From assembly GCA_002928875.1 (NCBI GenBank), contig PERO01000019.1, positions 1-64,000 on the forward strand: a stretch of DNA of 64,000 bases, given 5' to 3'. Made by a program: the position numbers and the translations under genes. Numbering within the stretch: position 1 is the first letter of the stretch; every line of letters starts with the position of its first letter. Source of the stretch: Methylobacterium sp. (lineage in GTDB: Bacteria; Pseudomonadota; Alphaproteobacteria; Rhizobiales; Beijerinckiaceae). Below, one piece after another: positions 8,502-16,113 of this stretch. The notes under the pieces are model-generated. The model ran no database searches, was not told the DNA's origin, and saw nothing but the letters and a program-made list of their open reading frames with translations.

Positions 8502-8993
8502 TTACAGTCCGAGATCCGACAGGCCGGGATGATCCTGCGGGCGGGGGCCCTGAGGCCAGTGGAATTTGCGGTCGGTCTCGCTGATCGGCTGATCGTTGAT
8601 GCTGGCGAAGCGCAGGGCCATCAGGCCGCGCGCGTCGAATTCCCAGTTCTCGTTGCCGTAGGAGCGATACCATTGGCCGGAATCGTCGTGCCACTCATAG
8701 GCGAAGCGCACCGCGATGCGGTTGTCGGCGAAGGCCCACAATTCCTTGATCAGCCGATATTCCAGCTCCCGGCTCCATTTCCGCGTCAGGAATTCGACGA
8801 TCTCGGCCCGCCCGCGCGGAAACTCGGCGCGATTGCGCCAGCGGCTGTCCTCCGTATACGCCAGGGACACGCGCTCTGGGTCGCGCATGTTCCAGGCATT
8901 CTCCGCCATGCGCACCTTCTGCACCGCGGTTTCATGCGTGAAAGGCGGGAAAGGGGGCCGTGCGCCGCTGGCATCGGGGGCGGGTTGGGTCAT
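8502..8993 (-). CDS. Nuclear transport factor 2-like protein (DUF1348)
   Basis: 163 aa with the SnoaL/NTF2-like cone fold of the DUF1348 family: [47 protein letters not shown] and [23 protein letters not shown]. Its role is not known; family members are often encoded with redox and stress genes. ATG 8993 with AGGAG at -11 was preferred to the upstream track start. It is first gene of a probable operon with the FMN-binding protein and has the third LysR-type palindrome ~120 bp upstream. Confidence 0.85.
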   Translation of the reverse strand: MTQPAPDASGARPPFPPFTHETAVQKVRMAENAWNMRDPERVSLAYTEDSRWRNRAEFPRGRAEIVEFLTRKWSRELEYRLIKELWAFADNRIAVRFAYEWHDDSGQWYRSYGNENWEFDARGLMALRFASINDQPISETDRKFHWPQGPRPQDHPGLSDLGL

Positions 8994-9111
8994 GACGGGC
9001 TCCTGTGTCGAGGTGGCCCTTCCGAAGCGGGCCGCGAGCGATGGCAGGGGTGAGCCCTGCCGTGGCCTGAACAATGGCGCGGGATGACGCGCTGCGGAAT
9101 ATCTGGCCCGT

Positions 9112-9126
9112 GGAATTCATTATTCC
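9112..9126. promoter_or_regulatory. LysR-type operator, copy C
   Basis: GGAATTCATTATTCC is an inverted repeat identical to copy B (GGAATTTATTATTCC) except at one centre position. It lies ~120 bp upstream of the NTF2-like gene. A further GGAAT is at 9096-9100. The N7-spaced GGAAT partner seen in copies A and B is degenerate here (GAAAC). Confidence 0.6.
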
Positions 9127-9191
9127 TGTTGGTGAAACGGTGTCAGAAGGGGGCCGGGAACGCCATTCACGCGCCGGAAGGATGCGCGCCT

Positions 9192-10067
9192 TCAGCGATC
9201 GCCATTGGCCAACGGCTCCAGCCAGCGCGGACGCCCAGCCGCCTGGCTCAGCCGGTCGACGACGATCGCCAGCAGTACGATCCCAAGACCACCCACCGCG
9301 CCTTGTCCGGCATCGGCGCGCTGCAGCCCGATGAGCACCGTTTCGCCAAGGCCCCGTGCGCCGATCATCGAGGCGATCACCACCATGCCGAGCGCAGCCA
9401 TCACCGATTGGTTGATGCCGGCCATGATCGCGGGGCGGGCCAGCGGCAATTCCACGAGCCAGAGCGCCAGTCGTTCGGAAAGACCCAGCGCGCGGGCGGC
9501 ATCGCGATCGTCCACCCGCACCGAGCGCAGGCCGAGATCCGTCATGCGCGCCACGGGCGGCACGGCGACGATGACGGTCGCGAACAGGGCGGGTGCCGTG
9601 CCGAGCCCCAGCAGCATCGCGGCGGGAATGAGGTAGACGAAACTCGGCACGGTCTGCATCAGGTCATAGATGACCCGCGCGACCTGCCCGAAACGTGGAT
9701 AGCGCGCGCCGGCAATCCCCAGGGGCAGGCCGATCAGCACCGCCGCGGCGACGGCGACGCTGACAAGCGCCAGCGAGCGCATGGATTCGGCCCAGAGCCC
9801 GAGAAGCCAGAGGCCCATCATCAAGGCGCCCATCGCGAGGCCGAAGCGGATCGACCGGCCCAGCCGCCAGCCCAGCGCGACGATGCCCAACCCGAGCAGC
9901 CAGGGCGGTGCCAGCAGCAAAGCCCATTCCAGCCAGCGCACGGGCATGGTGACGCCGCGCCCGAAAGCCTCGACGCCTTCCGGATTGAACTGCAGCAGGC
10001 GTTCGACGCCCCGGTTGACGAGTTGGCGCAAAACAGCGCCAAGTTCTCCGTATTCCAGCTTGCGCAC
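9192..10067 (-). CDS. Glycine betaine/proline-type ABC transporter permease
   Basis: 291 aa integral membrane protein with about six hydrophobic segments and the binding-protein-dependent permease core at ~85-275. The EAA-type loop reads DRDAARALGLSERLALWLVELPLARPAIMAGI. It matches the ProW/OpuAB/ChoW branch for quaternary ammonium osmolytes. The annotated GTG start (10067) has a poor ribosome-binding site and could lie further in. It is 65 bp downstream of the binding-protein gene. No ATP-binding subunit (ProV-like) is encoded next to it, which is unusual. Confidence 0.85.
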   Translation of the reverse strand: MRKLEYGELGAVLRQLVNRGVERLLQFNPEGVEAFGRGVTMPVRWLEWALLLAPPWLLGLGIVALGWRLGRSIRFGLAMGALMMGLWLLGLWAESMRSLALVSVAVAAAVLIGLPLGIAGARYPRFGQVARVIYDLMQTVPSFVYLIPAAMLLGLGTAPALFATVIVAVPPVARMTDLGLRSVRVDDRDAARALGLSERLALWLVELPLARPAIMAGINQSVMAALGMVVIASMIGARGLGETVLIGLQRADAGQGAVGGLGIVLLAIVVDRLSQAAGRPRWLEPLANGDR

Positions 10068-10132
10068 CCCTTGAGCCGGTTCCGCTCAGGTGGCTGGCGG
10101 TTGAGCGAAAGACAGCGTGTTAGCTCGACCGA

Positions 10133-11119
10133 TTAGAGCGCGCCGGCGACACGGTTTGCAACCTCGGCCGGAACCCAGCCGCGCCACACCTCCGGCTTCT
10201 CCTTCATGAAGCGCAAGGCGGCCTGCTCGACGCTGATCCCGGCCGCCTTGCCGGCCGCGAGCGCCGCCGATGTCTGGGCCGAACTCGAGCGATAGGCCTT
10301 GAGGAACGCGGTGATCTGCGGCGCCGCTTCCACGAAACGGACATTCGCGCCGATCACCACCTCCGAGACCGGGTAGGCCGTCGCCCGCTCCGGACGGGCC
10401 TCGGCGATCATCTTCGCCCATATCTCGCGATCGAAGGCCGGCTCCTCGAGCTTCACGAGGTCATGCGCGCCCACGAGCCAGCTCGGCGACCAATGGTAGA
10501 ACAGCACCGGGCGGCCGCGCTTCAGGCCGGAATCGATCGCCGCGACCAGCGCCTCGCTCGCGCCCGGCCGCACATTGGTGAAATGCGCCTCGAGCCCGTA
10601 GGCCACGAGCTTCTTGCTGTTCACCACCTCGCATTGCCAGCCCGGCACACAATTGTAGAACAGGCCCTTGTCCGGGTTGTCGGGGTCGGCGAACAGCGCC
10701 TTGTTCGCCACGAGATCGGAAACCTTCTTCAGGTTCGGAGCCTTGGCGTTCGGGCCTTCGACCAGCGCGCGGGGCACATACCAGCCCTCGGTCGCGTCGG
10801 GGAATGTCGTGCCGAGGCGGACGACCTTCTTCTCGCGCTCGGCATCCACCCAGGGCTGCACCGGATTGGCGAGCCAGATTTCCATGGTGAGGTCGACATC
10901 GCCGCGGGCCAAGCCGTTCACAAGCGGAATGGTCGCGCCGGGCACGCGCTCGGTCTTGCAGCCATAGCCCTTCTCGATGATCGTCCGGGCGATGGTGGTG
11001 TGAAAGGCGGCGGAATCATAATCGAGACCGGCAAAATTGATCGGCCGATTGATCTCGCAGGCGGCAGCGCCCGCACATGTTCCGAGGGCCGCCGCCAGGA
11101 CAGCCAGAATACGCTTCAT
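10133..11119 (-). CDS. Glycine betaine/choline-type ABC substrate-binding protein
   Basis: 328 aa. A Sec signal peptide (MKRILAVLAAALGTCAGAAA) precedes an OpuAC-type periplasmic domain: INFAGLDYDSAAFHTTIARTIIEKGYG, DLTMEIWLANP and LFYHWSPSWLV, with Trp/Tyr residues suited to binding a quaternary amine. ATG 11119 was chosen over the in-frame TTG at 11134. It is upstream of the permease in the same direction, so the pair is probably co-transcribed. Which osmolyte is carried cannot be told. Confidence 0.88.
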   Translation of the reverse strand: MKRILAVLAAALGTCAGAAACEINRPINFAGLDYDSAAFHTTIARTIIEKGYGCKTERVPGATIPLVNGLARGDVDLTMEIWLANPVQPWVDAEREKKVVRLGTTFPDATEGWYVPRALVEGPNAKAPNLKKVSDLVANKALFADPDNPDKGLFYNCVPGWQCEVVNSKKLVAYGLEAHFTNVRPGASEALVAAIDSGLKRGRPVLFYHWSPSWLVGAHDLVKLEEPAFDREIWAKMIAEARPERATAYPVSEVVIGANVRFVEAAPQITAFLKAYRSSSAQTSAALAAGKAAGISVEQAALRFMKEKPEVWRGWVPAEVANRVAGAL

Positions 11120-11240
11120 CGTCTTTTCCCCCAACCTCAGGCGCCGTCAAACTAGGTGCGCGTCCGGGAAATGACTATTCGTAATTTCCCCTGGTCACGG
11201 CGTTGTGAGAGGACAGTGTATGAAAATGGGAAAGTCGGGC

Positions 11241-11259
11241 AGGCGTCGATTTGACGCCT
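11241..11259. terminator. Possible terminator hairpin (AGGCGTC/GACGCCT)
   Basis: AGGCGTC-GATTT-GACGCCT is a perfect 7-bp stem just past the stop of the 60-aa ORF on the minus strand. The T-tract is weak on that side (CCCGACTTT) and CCCGTTTT follows on plus, so termination is uncertain. Confidence 0.4.
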
Positions 11260-11286
11260 CCCGTTTTGCTCAGGCGATCACAGCGT

Positions 11287-11469
11287 TCAGAGCGTGACCG
11301 GGGCGGTCCAGGCGCCGTAGGCGGCCATCACGAGCGGGATCAGCAGCATGGCGGTCGCGACCGCGAAGCCGGCGATGTCGAGCATGCTGAAATGGGCGTG
11401 GCCGTCGGACGGCACGTCGTAGGCGCCCCGTGTGGGCATCGTCGAATGGTTCATGTCGATTGCGGACAT
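11287..11469 (-). CDS. Small single-span membrane protein
   Basis: 60 aa. A soluble N-terminal half (MNHSTMPTRGAYDVPSDGHAHFS) is followed by one hydrophobic helix at about 30-50 (LDIAGFAVATAMLLIPLVMAAY). The ATG at 11469 has AGGAGG at ideal spacing, strong support for translation. I do not recognise the family. It lies between the betaine-type transporter and flgH, separated from flgH by 319 bp that contain a terminator-like hairpin, so it is probably its own unit. Confidence 0.65.
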   Translation of the reverse strand: MSAIDMNHSTMPTRGAYDVPSDGHAHFSMLDIAGFAVATAMLLIPLVMAAYGAWTAPVTL

Positions 11470-11788
11470 CGTGTCCTCCTGTCTGGCGAAGTGATGCCAT
11501 GAGGACGCGGGAAGGGTCCGTTTTGTTCCATCCGCCGGTGCCACCGGGTCGGCCGGGCGATGCGAACGGAGAGGGGACCGGAGCAGCCCGAAGGCGAAGC
11601 CGCGACGCAGAAACCCCCCGGCCGAGGAGGCCCGGGGGGTTCGCTTCGCAAGGCGAGAGCCCGCATCAGGGGGGAGCGAGGGGCAAGGTTCGCCCTGGCC
11701 GCCGGCTCGGGTTGGAGGCGAGCCGGTCGGTGGGGGTGGGTGCGGCAGACGCGAGACCGGCGCCGCACCGAGCGGTGAAAGGGAGGCT
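11470..11788. other. Intergenic region, 60-aa ORF to flgH
   Basis: 319 bp without a credible gene; the track ORFs here lack ribosome-binding sites and family features. It holds the flgH-side terminator at 11612-11641 and the ribosome-binding site of the small membrane protein. I see no repeat or RNA gene. Confidence 0.6.
11612..11641 (-). terminator. Terminator of the flgFGAH operon
   Basis: The stem AACCCCCCGG/CCGGGGGGTT is ~150 bp past the flgH stop. Read on the minus strand it ends in GGGGGGTTTCTG, a short T-run, so termination is likely but not textbook. Confidence 0.6.
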
Positions 11789-12556
11789 TCAGAAGGGCAG
11801 GAGCACGTCCAGCACCTGCTGGCCGTAGCGGGGCTGCTGCACATCGGTGATCTGGCCGCGGCCGCCATAGGCGATGCGGGCCTGGGCGATCTTGGTCGAG
11901 TCGATCTGGTTGCCGGCCTCGATATCCTCGGGGCGGACCACACCGGCGACGATCAGCTCGCGCACCTCGAAGTTGACGCGCACCTCCTGCTTGCCCCCGA
12001 TGACGAGATTGCCGTTCGGCAGCACCTGCGTCACCACTGCGGCGACATCGGTCACGACCTGCTCGGAGCGCTTCACGGAGCCCGCGCCCTTCGAGTTCGT
12101 ATCCGAGTTGAGGTCGACGAGGGCGGCCGGGTTGGCGCCGTCGGGCAGGTAGCGGTCCAGCGCGTTCTCGTAGCCGAAGAAGCCCTTGGCGCCGAAATTG
12201 TCGGCGTTCTGGCGGCTGCGCTGCGTCGTGTTGTCGATGTTGGCGCGATCGGTGATCCGCACCCGCACGGTGAGGAGGTCACCCACGACCTGCGCGCGCT
12301 GATCCTTGAAGAAGGCGCGCGAGCCGGGCCGCCAGAGCGAATTCGCCTGGTAGGAGATCGGCTTCGGCGCCGGCATCGGCATCGAGACCGGCTTGTAGCC
12401 GGGCTGCGCCACGGGGTTCTCGATCGCCGAGAGCGTGGGTGCCTTGCCCACATTCGACAGGCGGTCGAGCGAGCCGCAGGCCGGCAGGGCCATCAGCGGC
12501 AGGGCCATCAGGCCGATACGGGAGGCGAGGGCGCCGGGATTCCGGGTGGTGGACAT
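11789..12556 (-). CDS. flgH: Flagellar L-ring lipoprotein FlgH
   Basis: 255 aa. A lipoprotein signal with lipobox LPAC (LMALPACGS) anchors it in the outer membrane, where it forms the L ring around the rod. Conserved FlgH stretches are SLWRPGSRAFFKDQRA, GDLLTVRVRITDRANIDN, PNGNLVIGGKQEVRVNFEVRELIVAGVVRPEDI and IAYGGRGQITDVQQPRYGQQ. The start at 12556 follows a GGA site; the track extends it needlessly. It is the last gene of flgF-flgG-flgA-flgH, separated from flgA by 90 bp that carry a dispersed palindrome. Confidence 0.97.
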   Translation of the reverse strand: MSTTRNPGALASRIGLMALPLMALPACGSLDRLSNVGKAPTLSAIENPVAQPGYKPVSMPMPAPKPISYQANSLWRPGSRAFFKDQRAQVVGDLLTVRVRITDRANIDNTTQRSRQNADNFGAKGFFGYENALDRYLPDGANPAALVDLNSDTNSKGAGSVKRSEQVVTDVAAVVTQVLPNGNLVIGGKQEVRVNFEVRELIVAGVVRPEDIEAGNQIDSTKIAQARIAYGGRGQITDVQQPRYGQQVLDVLLPF

Positions 12557-12588
12557 GGCACGCGTCCTTTCGAGACGGAAACGATGAA

Positions 12589-12632
12589 GCATTTTCGAGC
12601 GAAGTGGATTCCGGTTCGCGTGAAGAAAATGC
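12589..12632. repeat. Dispersed palindromic repeat between flgA and flgH
   Basis: GCATTTTC and GAAAATGC flank a core with GAGCGAAGTGGATTCCGG and TTCGCGTGAA, forming an imperfect hairpin. I recognise this as an intergenic palindrome found in many copies in Hyphomicrobiales genomes. Lying inside an operon, it may form an mRNA stem between flgA and flgH. Confidence 0.7.
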
Positions 12633-12646
12633 GTTGAAACAGACCT

Positions 12647-13624
12647 TTAACGGCTGAGTGCGCTGTCGGAGAGGCTGGCTTGCGGGGCCACCGGCCCGGC
12701 GATGGTGACCTGGGCGGAGCCGGTGACGACGCCTTCCACGATCTTCTTGGATTGCAGGTTCTGCACCTTGACCGGGTCGCCCATCGAGCCCGAGCCCTGG
12801 GCGCGGCCGCGCATGGTGAGCGTCAGCCCCTTGGTGACGTAGGTCACGGTGACGAGGCTCGCCTTCTCGACGAGGATCGGCTTCGCAAGATCGGCCGAGC
12901 GGATCATCTCGCCGGCCTTCAGCGCCCGGCGGGGCACCATGCCGATGAGATCGGAGAGCGGGCGGACGACATCCGCCCCCACCTGCGCGGCCGGGCGCCT
13001 GACCAGCACCACGTCCTTCGCCTGGATGGCTTCGCCGCGATCGAGATCGCCAACCGGCACGGCCACTTCGCGCATCTCCACGATGCTGCCGGTCACGGTC
13101 CAGCCATCCGGCCCGTCGAGGCCGCCGGGAAGCGTCAGCCGCGCCTCGAAGCGCCCGGTGCGCATGTCCCGCAAGAACTGCGCGACCTTGAGGGTCTCGC
13201 CGCGTGCCGCATCGACAAGGCGCGCGGCATGGTGATCGTCGATCACGATATCGAGGTTGCCAAGCGCACCGCGTTCGGCGGCCACGCGGGCAATGGCTTC
13301 CTGCATGTCGTCACGGCTGACCGTGCGGCCTGGCCGGGTGATCGCCACCGAGACGACGTCGCCGGTCTCGATGCCGCGGATTCCGTGCTCGCGCGCCGCC
13401 TCGATGATGCGATCGGCGCGGATCGTGCCGCGATGGCCGGGCTGCGGCGCCCGGAACACCGCGATGGCACCCTTCTCGCCGACGCCTTCGATGAGCTGGT
13501 CGAGCCGGACTGTCTCGCCGGTGACGGTGATTTCGGATTTGAGCCGCATCGCCTCCTGCGCGAGGGCGGAGGTGCCCGCGAGCAGGGTCGCGACGAAAGC
13601 GAGGGAGAGCAGGCGCGAGGTCAT
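12647..13624 (-). CDS. flgA: Flagellar P-ring assembly chaperone FlgA
   Basis: 325 aa. A Sec signal (MTSRLLSLAFVATLLAGTSALAQ) directs it to the periplasm, where FlgA assists FlgI P-ring formation. The C-terminal SAF/FlgA domain at ~200-320 includes VPVGDLDRGEAIQAKDVVLVRRPA, LIGMVPRRALKAGEMIRSADL and VKVQNLQSKKIVEGVVTG. The N-terminal part is longer than in enterobacterial FlgA (~220 aa), as usual in rhizobia. It lies 14 bp from flgG in a tight operon. Confidence 0.95.
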   Translation of the reverse strand: MTSRLLSLAFVATLLAGTSALAQEAMRLKSEITVTGETVRLDQLIEGVGEKGAIAVFRAPQPGHRGTIRADRIIEAAREHGIRGIETGDVVSVAITRPGRTVSRDDMQEAIARVAAERGALGNLDIVIDDHHAARLVDAARGETLKVAQFLRDMRTGRFEARLTLPGGLDGPDGWTVTGSIVEMREVAVPVGDLDRGEAIQAKDVVLVRRPAAQVGADVVRPLSDLIGMVPRRALKAGEMIRSADLAKPILVEKASLVTVTYVTKGLTLTMRGRAQGSGSMGDPVKVQNLQSKKIVEGVVTGSAQVTIAGPVAPQASLSDSALSR

Positions 13625-13638
13625 GATGGCAGAGCTCC

Positions 13639-14430
13639 TCAGCCGCGGAACAGGTTGGAGGTCGCCTGAAGCATCTGGTCCGCCCCGGTGATGACCTTGG
13701 AATTCAGCTCGTAGGCGCGCTGCGCCTGGATCATCGCGGCGATCTCGGTCACCGCGTTGACGTTCGATTCCTCGAGGTAACCCTGCTGGAGGTTGCCGAA
13801 GCCCTCCGCACCCGGCGTGCCATCCACGGGGGCGCCGGAACCCGGCGTCTCGAGATAGAGGTTGTCGCCGATCGATTCGAGGCCGACCTTGTTGATGAAG
13901 CGCGTCATCGTGAACTGGCCGAGCGCCTGCGGCTGCACCTGCCCCGGCACGGTCGCGGTGACCTGGCCGAGCTGGTTGACCGACACGCTCGTCGCATCGG
14001 CCGGGATCGTGATGCCGGGATCGACGAGATAGCCGTCCTTGGTGGTCAGCCGGCCCTGGCTGTCGGTCTCGAAGCCGCCGTCGCGGGTATAGGCGATGCG
14101 GCCATCGGGCAGCTGGATGCGGAAGAAACCCTCGCCGCGGATCGCCATGTCATAGGTGCGTTCCGTGTTGGTGACGTTGCCCTGGCTCATGATGCGGGGC
14201 GTGGCGACGGTTTTCACGCCCGAACCCACGAACAGGCCGGCCGGCGCCTGGGTGTTCTGGTCCGAGGTGGGCGCGCCCGAGCGACGCTGATGTTCGTAGA
14301 GCAGATCCTGGAAATGGATGGTCTGCCGCTTGAACCCCGTCGTGCGCATGTTCGCGACGTTGTTCGAGATGACTTCAACGCTTTTTTCCTGCGCCATCAT
14401 GCCGGTGGCAGCGGTGTAGAGAGCACGCAT
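13639..14430 (-). CDS. flgG: Flagellar distal rod protein FlgG
   Basis: 263 aa, the usual FlgG length. The N-terminal flagellar rod motif MRALYTAATGMMAQEKSVEVISNNVANMRTTGFKR and the C-terminal motif LEESNVNAVTEIAAMIQAQRAYELNSKVI are both present; they form the coiled-coil D0 of axial proteins. It is exported by the flagellar type III apparatus without a signal peptide. It lies 24 bp downstream of flgF and 14 bp upstream of flgA. Confidence 0.98.
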   Translation of the reverse strand: MRALYTAATGMMAQEKSVEVISNNVANMRTTGFKRQTIHFQDLLYEHQRRSGAPTSDQNTQAPAGLFVGSGVKTVATPRIMSQGNVTNTERTYDMAIRGEGFFRIQLPDGRIAYTRDGGFETDSQGRLTTKDGYLVDPGITIPADATSVSVNQLGQVTATVPGQVQPQALGQFTMTRFINKVGLESIGDNLYLETPGSGAPVDGTPGAEGFGNLQQGYLEESNVNAVTEIAAMIQAQRAYELNSKVITGADQMLQATSNLFRG

Positions 14431-14454
14431 GGGACTGGCCTTTCAGGTTCAGGT

Positions 14455-15195
14455 TCAGATCGGCTCGCCGAGCCGCTGGATCGCGGTACGGCGGGTTTCG
14501 TCGGTGCGGGACATCAGGCTCGCGACGTTCTGGTAGGCACGATTGACTTCGATCATCCGGCTGATCTCGACGACCGGCTGGACATTGGAGCGCTCGACAT
14601 AGCCGGCCTGGACGCGGGCCTGGGTGACCGGCTCGGCCTGCTGGCGCGTGGTGAAGAGGTTGGCGCCCACATTCTCGAGGGCCTGCGGATTGCCGAAACG
14701 CACGACGCGCAGCCGGCCCCGCGTGCCGTTGTTGGTGCCGACCGTGCCGTCGCCGGCGATGCTGATCGGGCCATCCTGCTGCGTGAACTGGAAGGCACCC
14801 TGCTCGCCCTGCAGCGCGTAGCCGTCGGAATTGACGAGCTCGCCATTGGCGTTGAGCATCAGGGCGCCGTTGCGGGTGTAGCGCTCGCCCTGCGGCGTCT
14901 GCACGACGAAGAAACCCTCGCCAGTGATGGCGACGTCGAGCGGGTTGCCGGTCGGCTCCAGCTTGCCGCCGGAAAGGTCCAGCGGCGTGCCCCGGTCGAC
15001 AACGAAGGATACGCGACGATCGTCCCCGCGGCGAAAGCTGTCCGCGCTGGCGACCGGCATCTGGAACTCGCGCGAGGTCGAGATCCGACGCTTGAAACCA
15101 TTCGTGTTGGCGTTCGCGACATTGTTCGCGATGACGTCCATTTCACGCCTCAACGCCGTCTGGCGCGAAAGCGCGATGAGAAGCACGTTCTCCAT
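14455..15195 (-). CDS. flgF: Flagellar proximal rod protein FlgF
   Basis: 246 aa. It has the rod-protein N-terminus (MENVLLIALSRQTALRREMDVIANNVANANTNGFKR) and C-terminus (VERSNVQPVVEISRMIEVNRAYQNVASL). The divergent first residues and the central GEGFFVVQTPQGERYTRNGA stretch place it as FlgF rather than a second FlgG. It is the first gene of the minus-strand rod/ring operon, divergent from fliL over 362 bp. Confidence 0.96.
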   Translation of the reverse strand: MENVLLIALSRQTALRREMDVIANNVANANTNGFKRRISTSREFQMPVASADSFRRGDDRRVSFVVDRGTPLDLSGGKLEPTGNPLDVAITGEGFFVVQTPQGERYTRNGALMLNANGELVNSDGYALQGEQGAFQFTQQDGPISIAGDGTVGTNNGTRGRLRVVRFGNPQALENVGANLFTTRQQAEPVTQARVQAGYVERSNVQPVVEISRMIEVNRAYQNVASLMSRTDETRRTAIQRLGEPI

Positions 15196-15557
15196 GCCCC
15201 ATCTCCTCGGTTTTGCGTGTCGCCGATCTCTCGCTCCCCAGCGCAGATCATTGACGCTGCAGTAACCAAACCAAGGATCGTGCCAAAGGCCGTTTCCGAT
15301 AAAATCCGAATAAAAACAGGATGATGAATTTATCGCCGTCTTGAGGCGGCTCGGTCATGGATTGCCTGTCGGCAGAAATGATCAGGCAAAATTTGCCGGT
15401 TTGGCCGAAAAAGAAATCCTTCGTTAACCATGCTCCCCCAAGTTCGGGATCAAGGCGCTGCGCTCCGCGCCGGGCGATTCCGGGAGAACCCGGCCAAGTC
15501 CGTCGCAGAGCGGGAAGCAAGGACAAATCCGGGATATTCCGGTTTCAGGGTGATGCG
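15196..15557. promoter_or_regulatory. Divergent flgF/fliL promoter region
   Basis: 362 bp between the divergent flagellar operons, more AT-rich than its neighbours around 15290-15430. TTAACCAT at 15424-15431 is a CtrA-type half-site inside a GTTAAC palindrome; no second half lies 7 nt away. No coding ORF is credible here. Confidence 0.5.
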
Positions 15558-16061
15558 ATGGCTGCGAACACCGCAACGAAGGGTGAAGACATTCCCGAAG
15601 AGGGCAAGGCTGCCGCTTCGGGCGGCAAGAAGAAGCTCATCATGATTTCCGTTGCTGCGGCCCTGCTGGCTGCCGGCGCCGGTGGCGGCTATTACTTCTG
15701 GCAGCGCTCCAAGGCGGCGGAAGCCGAGAAGACCGCGCAGCTGAAGAAGAAGGCCTTCTTCTTCGATCTGCCGGAAATCACCGTGAACCTTGCGGCCGCG
15801 CCCGGCCAGGAGCGCCCGGCCTATCTGCGCCTGAAGCTGGCGCTCGAGGTCGAGGATCAGAAGATCATCGCCGAGATCCAGCCGCTGATGCCGCGCGTGA
15901 TCGACAATTTCCAGATCTTCCTGCGTGAACTGCGCCCGACCGATCTCGAGGGTTCGGCGGGTCTCTACCGCCTGAAGGAAGAGCTGGTGCGCCGCGTGAA
16001 CGCGTCGGTCTACCCCGCGCGCATCGAGGCGATCCTGTTCCGGGACGTGCTGGTGCAGTGA
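15558..16061 (+). CDS. fliL: Flagellar basal body-associated protein FliL
   Basis: 167 aa inner-membrane protein. A cytosolic tail (MAANTATKGEDIPEEGKAAASGGKKK) is followed by one transmembrane helix at ~27-46 and a periplasmic FliL domain (FFDLPEITVNLA, RLKLALEVED, VIDNFQIFLRELRPTDLEGSAGLYRLKEELVRRVN, IEAILFRDVLVQ). FliL supports stator function at the motor. ATG 15558 with AGGGTGAT was chosen; the track start is 67 codons upstream. fliM follows 52 bp later. Confidence 0.96.
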   Translation: MAANTATKGEDIPEEGKAAASGGKKKLIMISVAAALLAAGAGGGYYFWQRSKAAEAEKTAQLKKKAFFFDLPEITVNLAAAPGQERPAYLRLKLALEVEDQKIIAEIQPLMPRVIDNFQIFLRELRPTDLEGSAGLYRLKEELVRRVNASVYPARIEAILFRDVLVQ

Positions 16062-16113
16062 GTTTGCGACCTTCTGGTCCAGTGAGCGTGACCTTTCGGT
16101 CAAGGAGACGATA

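Noticed and set aside
11119-11134. TTG at 11134 as start of the betaine-binding protein
   Set aside because: The ATG at 11119 begins a normal signal peptide, and the TTG would add five residues without a better ribosome-binding site.
15424-15431. TTAACCAT as a full CtrA box before fliL
   Set aside because: No TTAA-like half lies 7 nt on either side, so it is at most a half-site and was only noted in the intergenic entry.
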